64,000 nt of DNA. Source: Holtermannia corniformis (Eukaryota > Basidiomycota > Tremellomycetes > Holtermanniales). A model generated the notes under the pieces. The model was not told the origin of the DNA, ran no database searches, and saw only the letters and a list, made by a program, of their open reading frames with translations. A program made the translations under genes and the position numbers. The stretch spans positions 572,405-636,404 of the forward strand of contig BCIJ01000006.1 of NCBI GenBank assembly GCA_001599935.1, written 5' to 3'. Below are positions 11,785-23,361 of the stretch, one piece after another. Positions within the stretch are counted from its first letter, which is position 1. Every line of letters starts with the position of its first letter.

Positions 11785-12248
11785 GGGTCGTCAGGTGGAT
11801 TCCAAGAGGTTCGTGCTGAGCCCGCTCGAATCGTGGCTCTTTCGTGACGGCTGCTGCTGATCCTACGTTCAGGTGCACGAAGAAACGAATGCGTTGTTGT
11901 ATGTGCTATACATGTATCCATAGACTATAGTCGGTGCACAAGTCGAGCATCGCAGCAAGCTTTCAGAGGCGCAAAGTCGCCCTATCTCGCTCGGTTTGTA
12001 TAACGTCCCAATTCCCGGCTGCTAGCATCGCAGTGGTTACCCAGCTCTAGGCCCTGATTTTGCGCGTATTTGTATGATCATAGCAGCCGTTTGCCTCTGC
12101 GATTGAGCTTGTATGGCATCTTGGATGGCCGACTGTCGTCACGTGCGCGACGCGTCGAGCGATGTTCAACGTCTTGTCCCAGCTTTGATCTTGCTTCTAG
12201 TACACCAGCGCAGGCGACAAACGGGCCATCAGTCACTCATATTCCACC
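11785..12248. other. intergenic DAD4-MOB1
   Basis: 464 bases with the DAD4 3' region and the MOB1 promoter. No gene supported. Confidence 0.4.
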
Positions 12249-13584
12249 ATGTCATCCCTGTTCAATCTGTAAGTACGGACGAACTGGCGATCAATCACAG
12301 GGACTGACTGGAAACGCCCAGCTCTAACAAGACTCGAAGTCGGTGCCATCATTACCGCCGATCTACATGACTGATCACCCATACCCTAGCATTCAAGCCT
12401 AAGAAGGTCGCAGAAGGCACTAAACAGTACCAGCTCAAGCAGTATGCTGAACAGACGTTGGTGCGTCTCCTATCGTTCCGCGAACTCCTTTGGAGACCAT
12501 TGATGCTGATGGTGCTGTGCAGGGCTCGGGCAACTTGCGAGCAGCTGTAGTGCTGCCAGAGGGAGAGGACAGACAGGAATGGATCGCGGTGCATGGTCGG
12601 TGTTGGCCTGCATTGTCCCGCTCCCTGCCTTGGCGGGCAGGGCTGCGGTCGAGCTACATCACCTGGCTAACCGCCATTCTCCAGTTGTCGACTTTTTCAA
12701 CCACCTGAACATGCTCTACGGTACAATCACAGAGTTTTGCAACCCGCAAGAGGTACGTCTTGAGGCCTGACCCATCGCCCGAATCGATAGGGGCTGACCA
12801 TGGACATAGTGCCCTGTCATGAACGCCGGTGCCAAGTGGGTCTCTGCGCGAAGCGAATTGCTGTTGCTGATGCATGTCCGCTAGGTTTGACTTTTTGTGG
12901 GAGGACGGCGAAACATAGTGCGTGCATCCGGCACAAACCAGAGGAGTTGCGCTGATCGGGCTCCTACCTTTTCTTGTCGTCAACCTATCTATCCCTCACT
13001 ATGCGTGAATCCTGCCACGCCGTATCACAGCAAGCGACCAACACAGCTCTCTGCGCCAGCCTACGTTGAAACGCTGATGACATGGACCCAAGCCAAGCTC
13101 GACGATGAGCGCATCTTCCCGCAAAAGATTGGTGAGTCACTAGCTTGCTCCCAGCTCGCTTTCGCCCGATGCTTGCCACAGAACTGATTGTCGACCAGGC
13201 GTACGCTTCCCGCCAGACTTCCTTCCGATCTGCAGCACCATCTTGCGCCGGCTATTCCGCGTGTACGCGCATATCTATCACTCACACTTTGATCAGATCT
13301 GCGCTCTTGGCATCGAGGGTAAGTGTTGCTCTTCTTCGACAACCTCGCTGGCAGCGGCGCTCGGCTGATACCATACATGTAGCTCATCTCAACACCAACT
13401 ATCGGCATTTCTTGCTGTTTGTTGATCAGGTCAGTGGTCTATCGCTCCGAGGGCACTCTGCCTCCTCGGATATAAGAACATCTGAGCGTGTGCTTACAAC
13501 TCGACGCAGTTCAAGCTGGTCGACAAGAAGGAGCTTGGGCCACTCGAAGAGTTCAACCGGACGATCCTGCAGGAAAGCCAATGA
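12249..13584 (+). CDS. MOB1: Mob1 kinase activator
   Basis: Many short exons assemble to a protein of about 215 residues that can be followed along human MOB1 almost end to end: MSSLFNLSNKTR, TFKPKKVAEGTKQYQLKQYAEQTL, GSGNLRAAVVLPEGED, EWIAVH, VVDFFNHLNMLYGTITEFC, CPVMNAG, LSAPAYVETLMTW, DDERIFP, RLFRVYAHIYHSHFD, EAHLNTNYRHFLLFVDQF, and a tail ending in LQESQ. The Cys pair and His pair that hold the zinc ion are present. Mob1 binds and activates NDR/LATS kinases (Dbf2-type) in the mitotic exit/septation network. Exon 1 is only 20 bases (12249-12268). Exact ends of some internal exons are inferred from the alignment. Confidence 0.93.
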
Positions 13585-13786
13585 ACTCGGCCGGTTGTTC
13601 ATCTTTGCCAGTCTGCGTAGTGTGTCACGCCATGTCCATTGTATGCTATACCGTGCTTGCCTCGTTCTGCGGGCCTCACTCGCCATCTCAGTTATGGCTA
13701 GCATAGATCCTGCCGGCACACGAGCGGTGGAGGTCGGTCATCCCGACTCGAGATAGCAGGCGCGACTCGGAGCAACGACAACCACC

Positions 13787-15398
13787 ATGGCAGCTACCAG
13801 CCGACTCCCAGCTCCGGCCGAGGCTGTCGAGATCCCATTCTCCATCTTAGATACCGACTTGTACAAGGCACGGCGGCGTGCTGTACGGAGGAACATCGCT
13901 GACATCTACGCAGCTCACCATGCAGAACGCCGTGCTGCACCATTTCCCCGAGTCCCAAGTCGTGATTCGGTTCACGAACCGAGCTCCTCAGATGCTGTTC
14001 AACAGGCAATGCTTCGAATGGGTCAGAGATGCAATCCATCGTCAGTCTTGCTCCTCGCTACAGCTGGAAAGCTGATGCCTCAGGGCTGGAGACGCTGCGT
14101 CTCACTGCGGAAGAGAGGACGGCTCTTGCAGCGGCTTGTCCATACTTTCCAACCCAGTACCTCGACTTCTTGGAGGGTATCCAGCTACACCCGAAAAGTC
14201 AGGTCGAGGTCACGTTCGAGCCAAAGGATGACGAGGATAAAGGCCTGATTTCGGTACGGATCGAGGGTCTATGGAGGGAGTGTATCCTATACGAGGTACC
14301 CATCATGTCTATTCGTAGGTCTGACTGTAATGCGTCGGTTGGCGCGAGTTGACGCGGCAGTGAGCGAGGGCTACTTCAAGTTTGTCGACACGGATTGGAA
14401 CCTAGATGGCGTCAAGGGTCGGTGCTTATTGCCTGCAGCTCGAATGAGCTGACGTCTAGAGAAGAGAATGCCAGAGCACAAGCTGTCAAGATGCTCAGTC
14501 CGCCAAGCCCAATCAAGCCACTCGTCTTCTCGGAGTTTGGTACACGAAGGCGGCGAAGCTTCGAAGTGCACGACCTGGTTATGCAGGGTCTAGTCGAAGG
14601 CGCTGCCGAGCATCAGCGGTCAGGAAGATCAGACGGCGCATTCGCAGGCAGTAGCAACGTCCTGATGGCGCTGCGCTACGGCGTCAAGCCCATTGGCACG
14701 ATTGCGCACGAATGGATCATGGGCGTTGCAGCCATGAAGGGGTACGACGGCGCGAACGGCAAGGCGATGGACATGTGGGAAGAAGGTGAGTCTGAGCTTG
14801 CATCGTACGGACACTGACACCGGAGCAGTCTACCCCGCATCCGGTTCTTCGCCATTACACACAATGCTCACCGACACGTTCACGGCCGAAATGTTCTTCA
14901 AGGACTTCACTGCCGACCCGGCTCGTGCTCTGCGTTGGAACGGACTACGCCAAGACAGCGGTGACGCGTCTACGTTTGTGCGTGACGCCAAGAGGGCGTG
15001 GGCCAAAGTCGAGGCGGCTGCAAAGGTCAATGTCGATGGCAAGCTGCCCGTGGCAAAGGGTAAGAAGGTGGTGTTCAGCGACGGCCTCAACACGGACGAC
15101 GCGATTGCACTGCAGAAGGGATGCGACGAGATTGACATGGAGTGTGAGTGGTCCAAAAGCACCTGTGCAACAGCGACTGATTGTCGTAGGCTCTTTTGGC
15201 ATCGGGACGTTCTTGACAAACGACTTCAAGAAAGCCAGTGACCGGACGCAAAAGAGCAAACCGCTCAACATTGTCATCAAGCTGTACGAGATTGAGGGTC
15301 GCAAATGCGTCAAGCTCAGTGACGATCAGGGCAAGCATACGGGAGATGTGGACGAGGTGCAGAGAGTGAAGACGCTGCTGGGATTGCAGCATACATGA
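13787..15398 (+). CDS. NPT1: nicotinate phosphoribosyltransferase
   Basis: The enzyme makes nicotinate mononucleotide from nicotinic acid and PRPP in the NAD salvage (Preiss-Handler) pathway. Visible motifs: LDTDLYK-LTMQNAVLHHFP, FSEFGTRRRRSFEVHDLV, SNVLMALRYGV, GTIAHEWIMG (with the phospho-accepting His), LRQDSGD for PRPP binding, and VFSDGLNTDDAI. The C-terminus ends VKTLLGLQHT. About seven exons. The first intron, 13868-13913, begins GC rather than GT: exon 1 (13787-13867) ends at LYK and exon 2 starts at LTMQ, splitting this conserved motif exactly. The alternative GT donor at 13883 would insert five residues and leave a 31-base intron. Confidence 0.94.
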
Positions 15399-15424
15399 TG
15401 TACATGTAGGCCGCCTGGGCAACC

Positions 15425-17492
15425 TTAGCCAAAGAAGAGGTACACGTTGCTTGACGAGTTCGCTGTGGAGGCGAGTCGCTCCACCCCAACGGCGGCTGCC
15501 AGCTCCCGCACGTCCCCCTCAAGTCTCGTCCGGTACCTCTTTGACAACGACTGTGATCGCGAGTGAGCTCCGCGAGCGGCGAGGGCGGACAGCGCGTACC
15601 TTGAATGGCTTCGCGATTCCCTTAGAAGACAGCACGGCCAGCGCACTGATGTCTTCGTTGGGGATTGCCAACGGTGAGACGGACCCAACGAAGCCACCGT
15701 CTGGCCACTCGGCGTCAAAGTCATCCTCGCTCGAGTTCCTGTCCCCGTCATTGGAAGTGACGGACGCGACGTTGGGTGCGTTGCTCGGCGCAGACCAAGT
15801 AGTACCCTCTTTGGTGATCCCATCAGGGAAAGGTCGATACCCGCGCGGGTGCTTGGTGAGCATTGGCGCCACGGCCTTGAGCGGGTGAAAGACGTTGGTA
15901 CCCTGTGAGATGTAAACGTGTCACGTTGACCCACAAAGTGGCTCACTGGGTCGAGCAGGTATGAAGGCTCGTATTCAGCCTTGTAACGCATCTTTTGACA
16001 CGTGTGGATGTAGTAGCCTGTTGTACGCTTCGTCAGCCGGGACAGTCGTAGCGACAGCAGACAGACCCATGTACAGATACTCCATGCCCTCGACGCCGGC
16101 CTCGCACATATCCTTGACAAGACCGATCTCGAACAGAGCGGACAGCTGAGAGGTTTCGTGAGCTAAGCTCAGTCTCAAGCAATGATGACGGACCTTGCCG
16201 AGACTCGCCCACGCCCAGTCTGGATCCCAGATCAAGTAGACACTCGAGACGCAGCTTGGGAGGATGTCGATAACGCCGATGGCGACGAGTTTGCCGTCGA
16301 CTCTGTAGACTGGTTGTCGGTTAGCAAGCGCGTCAGCCTAGTCGCAGCCACTGCTCACGTTGATGGTACGATCCATACTGCCGCGGTAGGTGATCCGGCA
16401 AATCAAATCCAGCAGGGTACGGGATATCCTGCCTCTATATACTCTCTCAGCCCAGCGTGGCCTTCGCAAACACGCATTACGCACGTAGAGTGGACTTTGG
16501 CACAGGAATCGACTGAACGACCGCGGAGTAACCTTTTCCTCCTTGTCGCCGTGCACAGCGACCTGGTAGCGTTTGTACAGCGCAAACGTCTCTGGCGTCG
16601 GGTCCGCAGGTGTCAAAGTTACCTATCGTGTTCAGTGTCATCCACTCGGTCAAGTCTACGCGGGCAATCATCCATTCGAACCTCGAACTTGTGAGCACGG
16701 TCCGGTGCGATCCTCGCCTTTGACGCATGCAACTCGTTGGCAAAGTCATAGATGCCATTCTTGGCTTTCTTCTTGCTGGCGTCCTTGACACTGATCGCAG
16801 CTGATCAGCCAACCTGACTCTATCACCCAGAGCCCGCAACGCACCATGTAGAGCCCTTCTCAGCACCATTGGACACGCTACCACCAGCTTTGCTCGAGTC
16901 GCCCACGTTCAACGGTGCGCCGCTCGAGCTGCCCGTCAAGACGTAGCGATTCCATTTCGCAAGAGCTTGTCTTTGCTTCTTGTTCGGCTTGAATGCTTTC
17001 GTATCCAGCCTACCGCATCCTATCAGCTCACATCATCCTGCTAACATGCTGCAAAGTCACGCACCGGATGGTATACTGCGGACAGCAAGTCGAGCCCATA
17101 TCCGGACTTTGCACCCTGATCAGCCGTCTAAACTAGCTCTGTGCACAGAGATACGTACTGATACACATAATCCCCACTCCGTCTCCATCCACGATCAATC
17201 AGTTCCTGATATACCTACATGGTACCATGAGCGCGTCCCTCTCCCGCCGATACGGACGGACCCGGACAGACAGTTGGGGCCAGATATTGCCATAGGACAG
17301 ACTCGATTTCTTGGCCCGACTCCTGGTCTCTGGCGAGGAGCAGTATCCGCAAGTGGATTTCTGGTAGCCTTGCAAAGGAAGCGTCAGTGCGGTGCGAACT
17401 GGACGAGTTAGCTGACCGGCGGGCTGGACGAGCGTGATGCATTCGTTGGCGCGGATATGCTGTTCTGCACGCGTTGGTGCGGATGTGTCCAT
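15425..17492 (-). CDS. ATE1: arginyl-tRNA-protein transferase
   Basis: Ate1 attaches Arg to N-terminal Asp/Glu (and oxidised Cys) of proteins, making them N-degrons. The N-terminal domain reads STCGYCSSPE, then SLSYG, LSVR, VYQELIDRGWRRSGDYVYQ and STCCPQYTIRLD, which contains the essential CxxC and CC cysteines. The C-terminal acetyltransferase-like domain shows DLSALFEIGL-type sequence, YYIHTCQKMRYKAEYEPSYLLDP and a final segment ending SSNVYLFFG. At least eight introns. The last one, starting GTACGC at about 15599, joins GIAKPFK to SLSKRYRTRLE. The start at 17492 places the CGYC motif about 35 residues in, as usual. Confidence 0.92.
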
Positions 17493-17868
17493 CCTGGCCG
17501 TGACTATCTAACGTCGAGCGCGAGCGTGTCTTGGTGACGGTGCGATCGCTAAAATGTCATGATCAGCCGTCATTAAGATGCTTGTACCACGTGGATCGTC
17601 GTTGGCAAAGGTCGGTACTAGAGCTGCTGCGGCGTCATTTGTTAGATAGTCTAGCGTCCGTGCGCCGAGGGGGTTTACAGGCGCAAGAGCAGAGGTGACT
17701 ACTAGTGGATGTTGAACGAAACCAACCTGGGAATGACGCCGTATCAGACCGACTCGGTACAACGTCCCTATGCATGTTGGACTACTCTAGATCCACTTGC
17801 GCTACTGAGCTCTTTGGTTGCTCTTCGTCCGCTTCCATCACCGCAGCCAGCCCAATCGCGCTGTTGCC
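17493..17868. other. intergenic ATE1-ARC18
   Basis: 376 bases between two leftward genes. An 84-codon leftward frame (17508-17762) has no recognisable features and I do not call it. The ATE1 promoter must lie here. Confidence 0.35.
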
Positions 17869-18898
17869 TCACGCACCGCCGAGGGATCGTCCCATAAATC
17901 TGTTTACGCATCAGCATCCCCACCCACCCATCCTAGCAATGGGACTGACCGCCGCTTCTGGAACGCCATCCACCACTTGCTTGGCTTTGTCTGCCTTGGG
18001 CCGAGCTGACCCGTCGGGGTCCCGTCTGGACCGAGCAGGATCTCGGCTGGGTACAGACGGTCGCACAGGCGGATGGCGAGCTCTTGGCGCGTTTGGAGGA
18101 GGTATGAGCGCAGGGCGTCTTCGTGTGTGTCAGTCTTACTGTGAGAGTACCGACCGGCAGCATAGCTCAATGGCTCGTGCTGCAACGTCACATCGTGACG
18201 ATGCAGTATTCAACGCCTTTGCAGCTATATGACGGATAGAGCACCACTCACCGGCATCAAGGCGGCTCGCAGGCGCATGGTACAGGCTGTTGAGTGGAAA
18301 CGCGGCATCGCCCGGCAACGCAAAGTTGTCAACACTCAGAGTCGACAAGACTTTCGTCGCCTCGTGGTACGCTGGCGAGGGCTTGCCAGGTGCCGGCGCG
18401 AGTTTCGTGAGGCACTCGGAGATGAAAAGGATGAGGTAGATTAGGAGACGGTCGGCGGGCCCTGAGGCGTCGTGAGTGACTGCGCGAATATCCAGGTCCA
18501 GTGGTGGGAACGCACCCTTGATTTCAAAGTTGCGGAACAGGCAGTTTGCTCGGAAGCTAGTGAGATGTAGGTGTCAACCACGGGCTGATGGGTAGTTCAG
18601 CCTTTCACGCACAGATCCAAGCTCTCTTCGATGATGTCGGGCTGCAAAGGGTCCGCTGTTGGTTGTGAGATCAGCTATCACCGTCATCCAGGTGAAGGCT
18701 TGTATGTGCTCACCCGAGATGGGTGCTGGCCCTCTGATCTTGGTGGTGATGGGCAGCAGTGCCATGTTGCCGACCAGCCTGGCCGAGCTGTCGTCATTGA
18801 ACGCCGAGTGGTAGGCCTATGTGGTTGTAAGTCTCGATGGGGTGTGAGAACTGCAGTTGTCTGCAGTCATGCGTCTCCATGATGAGACTTACAGGCAT
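17869..18898 (-). CDS. ARC18: Arp2/3 complex subunit 3 (p21-Arc)
   Basis: The Arp2/3 complex nucleates branched actin for endocytic patches. The first exon is only six bases (18898-18893, ATG CCT). Splicing to the next exon gives MPAYHSAFNDD and then LVGNMALLPITTKIRGPAP, matching human ARPC3. Later exons give FRANCLFRNFEIKG, LILFISECLTKL, DNFALPGDAAFPLNSLYHAP, and LRSYLLQTRQELAIRLCDRLY with KPSKWWMAFQKR. A last intron (GTCAGT...ACAG) replaces the read-through tail by RFMGRSLGGA, which agrees with the family C-terminus KRQFMNKSL, so the stop is at 17869. It diverges from the penta-EF-hand gene 212 bases away. Confidence 0.93.
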
Positions 18899-19110
18899 GA
18901 TGGGCGCTTGGTGAGGACTGTCCGAGCCAGGATAGCCTCGAGTGCACGGGGCGGTGATGCTCCCGTGGCGTGGCAAGCCTATGTGGCCGGTGGCGTACCT
19001 ACTGGGGCTACTATTAGCTGACGTAACTGCAGTAGGCCTGCTCGATCGCATCTCAGGGTACCGCCACCGCGAACACTGCAACTCGCCCACCATCATCAGC
19101 AGCAGCAGCA

Positions 19111-20522
19111 ATGGCGTATCCAAACAGCCTCGGGCGGCCTTCATCAGACGGGCCTTTCGCAATCGCAGACAGGGCCCTGCACGACACATCGTCACCTCAG
19201 CCGCCGGCCACGCATCACCCGCAACCGCGTGGCAAGCAGGCCGGCAACGACGAGGCGAGAAGGCGCTATGAAGAGCGCTATGCGCAAAAGGCCGCACCGC
19301 CACCGGCACCGCCCTCGGGTGGTCAGCAGGGGAACGGGTATCAGCAGCAGCAACAGTATAGGCCGCCTCAGCAGCAACAGCAGTACTCGCAGCAGCCGTA
19401 CCCACCGCAACAGCAGCAGCAGTATGCAGCACCGCAACAGCAGCAACAATACCAGCCGCCGCCGCCTCAGCAGCAGTATCACTCGTCGCCACCCCAGCAA
19501 CAGCACTATCAGCAGCAGCCACCCCAACAGCACCACCACCAGCTACCCCAACAACACTACCAACAACAGCAGCACGCCGGGCCTGCTTCATCAAGCTATC
19601 ACCAGTCTCAACCGCCGACTCAACAGTACCATGCTCCCTCGCCGCACCCGCCCCGTCCTGCACAGGTCCAAGCACCGCCACCGCCACCGCAGAACAACCA
19701 GGATGCAGAGTTGCGCAGCCTGTAAGCCGACTTGTAGGCCATGCTTTGCCGCACACTCATAGCGCGACAGCTTTGCTTCATGTGATCGTGATCGCTCGGG
19801 TCAACTGACGGCCAACGAGCTGCAGACGTTGTTGACGCAAGATCAGCGCTGGCGGATGCAACCGCGGGAAGACTGTGTCAAGATGGTGCGTTGGCTCGTT
19901 CCATGTCGAGTACCGCTGACCACTGCAACAGCTCATGAGTCAGTAGATCTAATCCATGCGCGCGCTTGAGCTAAGCCAATTAGATATCTTTGACACGGAC
20001 CGAAGCGGCTCGATCAACTTTGTAGAGTTTGAAGGTCTCTACCGCTACATCAAAGTCTGTTCTTGACCGTCTCGTACGATGCCCACACTAACGTCTCAGG
20101 ACTGGCATGGCATCTTCCAACGCTTCGATCGAGACCAATCCGGTCTCATAGATCGACGCGAGCTCCACCAAGCCCTCCTCGGCTTCGGGTTCTCGCTCCC
20201 GCCCGAACTCGTCCGCAAGCTCGAAAAACGGTTCGCCCCGCCTCCAGGTCTGGACGGGACCAAAGCCCAGGGCATGTCGTTTGATCGGTTCTTGATGGCC
20301 TGCGTCACGGTCAAGCATTTCACGGAAGCGTTCAGAAAGTCGGTATCAGCCTCGCGCCGGTGTGAAGGAAATCATGTGCTGATGGAGCGACAGGATGGAC
20401 GTCAGGAACGAAGGCAGGTTGACGTTGGAGTATAATGCTTTCGTGGGTGCTGTGCTCGTACGCGATGGGCGTTGCAGAGCTGATTGGCGCAGATGGATCT
20501 GGTACTGGACGCGCCGAGCTAG
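19111..20522 (+). CDS. PEF1: penta-EF-hand protein with Gln-rich N-terminus
   Basis: Homologue of ALG-2/peflin and yeast Pef1, calcium-dependent adaptors of secretion, bud emergence and vegetative growth. The first exon (19111 to about 19722) is almost wholly low complexity: runs of Gln with Pro and Tyr (residues about 75-185), encoded by interspersed CAG/CAA. The next exons encode EF-hands: FDCDRDRSGQLTANEL, FDTDRSGSINFVEFEGL, FDRDQSGLIDRRELHQAL, and weaker distal hands (GMSFDRFLMACV; NEGRLTLEYNAF). I end the protein in a last exon reading MDLVLDAPS after an intron starting GTGGGT at about 20450. Without that splice the frame would run on as unrelated sequence. Confidence 0.87.
19336..19585 (+). 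repeat. CAG/CAA trinucleotide-rich tract
   Basis: Dense runs of CAG and CAA (for example near 19341, 19373, 19408 and 19437) encode the polyglutamine-rich part of the penta-EF-hand protein. Interruptions by CCG/CCA (Pro) and TAT/TAC (Tyr) are regular. Length polymorphism between strains is likely. Confidence 0.85.
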
Positions 20523-20610
20523 CCCGGAATGGACAGAGGGACTTCAGAAGGTCATCTTGGGTTTCAAGATCACGCCGTGGCATATGTATCATCTACGATA
20601 TGACTGTGCG

Positions 20611-20871
20611 CTACTGCTTCTTGTCGGGGTCTCGAACATCGCACGAGACAGACGGCATCGTCGTCTCGCCAATCGTCACCGAGGTGAACCCACAAGTCAA
20701 CACCCTCTTCTTCAGCTGCCTCGTCTCAGGGTTAAAACCAACAGACGGCAACGAGAACTTATAACGTCTGGGATCATTGCCGTCTTCGTTACCGTTCCCA
20801 CCTGAACCGGAAGGGCTCGCGGCGCCATACATTGAATTCAATCGGTTTTGGTCTTGATCTGGGTCTGACAT
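20611..20871 (-). CDS. hypothetical small protein, 86 aa
   Basis: A single frame from ATG at 20871, convergent with the penta-EF-hand gene. The N-terminus is Asp/Gln/Gly/Ser-rich and probably disordered. The C-terminal half (RRYKFSLPSVGFNP, TCGFTSVTIGETTMPSVSC) looks more ordered. I recognise no family. It may be a complete small gene or the 5' exon of a longer one. There is little room before PEF1 ends at 20522. Confidence 0.4.
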   Translation of the reverse strand: MSDPDQDQNRLNSMYGAASPSGSGGNGNEDGNDPRRYKFSLPSVGFNPETRQLKKRVLTCGFTSVTIGETTMPSVSCDVRDPDKKQ

Positions 20872-21106
20872 GGGTGTGAATGTGCACCCACGCGCCTCGC
20901 CACCGACTCGTTCAAATACCTTCGTGCGGAGCAGCGGAGCGTATACACCCAGTCTTTCCTTTCTCCCCGTTGAGCACTGTTCACTCCCTTGAGTCGCGAG
21001 GCATACAAACAGTCTTCATGGGGATGAGAACGAGCTAGACCAGGATACAAAACAGGGGACGGCCGTGATACAATGCCTACGTTTTCGTGGTGGGGACCGA
21101 CAGGAT

Positions 21107-22706
21107 CTAGAGGCCCATGGCGCGACGACCGGCATCGCTCGAGAACCACTCGAGTTGGGCGACTTGTTCGATCTGTGCAGAGGTGCGGTCGCGGCCAGAG
21201 GGGGGTACGAGACCGTATTCGAACGCGTGGAGTTGCGCTTGGTTTGTGTACGCTTCGTTGAGGGCGCACGAGGGGAGCGGGGTGATGGGCAGGCTGAGGG
21301 TGGGCGTCGTGGAGCTCGAAGGGAGCGTTAGGAGGTCTGCGATGTATTAATGGCTAGTCCGCAGGGCGAGGAGAAGGTACATACCTTGGTGGGTGTAGAC
21401 GACATCACCCGGGTTCAACCCCTTGACGTCGACGACCGCACGCGCAACGTCAAAGTGTGTCCACGCGACCTCGGACTCGACCGTGCCATCGACGCGAAGC
21501 GCCCAGTTGTTCGCTTGCAGGTACTCTGCCGGGTTCATGAATGAAATCTTGCTCCTCCGAGCGGTAAAGTGCGGTCTGAGGAGCGAGTAGATGCCGGCGT
21601 GGGTCAGGTTTGGCAGGATTGCGAACGGGGAAGCTTGTGACGGCGAGAGGGCGAGGAGCGCTTGGAGCGGCTTGAACGTGTCGGTGACGACACCGTTGGG
21701 CGCTGCCGAGCCAAACAGGCCGGCTGTAGGACCGCGCTCGAGTTGTGCGCTAGCGTCCCAGATGGCATTGTGGACGCCAGCGACAGACCAGCTGAGGTCG
21801 AGCCGGCGTCGGAGCTTGGCTCGACTGTAGGCGTCGAGCGTGATGCGCGTGGCGTCGCTAACACCCTGTCCGGCGGTGAAGCGAGGCGCTTGCGCGTAGG
21901 TCATGGTCTCGTCCAGTGTCACACCTGTCTGTGTCGGCTCGACGTTGGTGAAGAGCGCGGACAGGATCTGGCGATGGACCGAGAGGATGGTAGGGTGCGA
22001 GCGGGCTTCGACTTGAGCCTTGTTCCAGTAGATATCTGTGAAAGTGAGCTCTGATCTACTGCATGTCACTTTTCCACGCACCGGCACCACCCCGATGGTC
22101 AATCGCATCTACAAGCTCGCGAGTCCACTCGAGCGCCTGCCCGTCACGCACAACGTCGCGTACAATGACCGCGCCCGTCGTCTTGGCCTTGGCAATCAAC
22201 TCTGCGTCCCTAGTGAACGCCGGTAGATCCAGCAACGAGACCTCGGGGATCACCTGTGGTCCGTCGGCGTCAAACCACATGAGAACCGGGGCACTCACGT
22301 CCGAGCCCTTCTTGACGACGTTGCTAATCTCCTTCTGAAGTCCATCAAGGACTTCCTCCCACAGCCGCCTCATACCGTCCCGGCCCGTGTCTGTCGCAAG
22401 TAGCTCTGCGAACCATTGCTCTTCTGCCGCGGCGTCGATCCCAGCCTGAACCTCGCGCGCTTGCACCTCTTCCGCCGGCGGCGCTCTAAAGTTGTATGGC
22501 GCACAGAGACGACGCGCTCCCTCTACGCGCTGCAGCTGATGCTCATACGGCGCCTGGAGTGATCGTGACGGCCCAGCGACGGCCGCAGCGTGCGCATACG
22601 GCGGCGACAAAGGGGCCGCAGCAACCGACGCATGCGCGCCCCTGGCAGCAGCCGGTGCCGCCAGCAGCCTTCTCAGCGCTTTGAGGTGAGTCTGAGTTTG
22701 GGGCAT
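21107..22706 (-). CDS. DUF1479 (YbiU/Gig2-like) protein
   Basis: Exons 22706 to about 22070, about 22030 to 21390, and the last down to 21107. The N-terminal 60 residues are rich in Ala, Arg and Ser with almost no acids (LKALRRLLAAPAAARGAHASVAAA), a likely mitochondrial presequence. The body follows the DUF1479 layout: AVIVRDVV, GGAGAW, IYWNKAQVEARSHP, VVTDTFKPLQALLALSPSQ, LNPGDVVYTHQD, and the family ending GRRAMGL. The family belongs to the Fe(II)/2-oxoglutarate dioxygenase fold, and fungal members include the GlcNAc-inducible Gig2. The HxD metal motif usually found in the middle (GPHVD-like) is not apparent here, so activity is doubtful. Substrate unknown. Confidence 0.75.
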
Positions 22707-23361
22707 GGTAAGAAGCACGCAAGTGGGCGATTCCTAGCAGCTGGTCGGCGCTCGATGACGACGTTTGCGACTTCTTTTGTACCCCGTTGTCAAGCGCCTT
22801 ATCGTCAAGATTGAGTTGTGGGATCAGCGCGAGACCTCCTTTACTCGCCGCGCTACCCGTCGACCTCGGTTCTCGTCGATAAGACAGTGTCGGGATGGGC
22901 TCGCAGGCTGACCAAGACGTGCCGTTCTCGCTCTGACCCGGCGGAAGTTAACCGAGGCCGTTCTCGTGAAAATTCGCCATCGAGCCGACCGGCAGCACAA
23001 CTAGTTTATCCGCCGACGCTCATGGTGAATTCGCTTGCATTTCATACACCCGCTACATGGCCACAGCGCTCTGCTGTGCAACAAGATGAAGAGGATGGGA
23101 GGTGATGACAACATGGGGATTAGGAGAAGCCGGTGGCGGGCGAGGTCGTGCTCCTGCGCACGGTCGAGCGTCAGCACGGGATGATAGCACAAGGTTCAGG
23201 ATCGAACACCAACCTTGCAGGCGAGCACAGACTGCCGACCGACCGGCATGCTGCGAGCGATCGCGACCGTGACATTATGAGAGTGTGTAGACATCCAGGG
23301 GCGTAACAGAGAAACCGAGAGCAACCAGAAAGATAGAGTCAAGGCCGGTCCAGGCGGCGCT
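22707..23361. other. intergenic DUF1479-G-alpha
   Basis: 655 bases between two leftward genes: the promoter of the DUF1479 gene and the 3' region of the G-alpha gene. No ORF here has recognisable content. Confidence 0.4.

Noticed and set aside
18794..19756. 320-codon minus-strand frame across the Gln-rich exon
   Set aside because: It is the reverse shadow of the CAG/CAA tract (Ala/Val/Leu runs). The plus strand encodes a real EF-hand gene.
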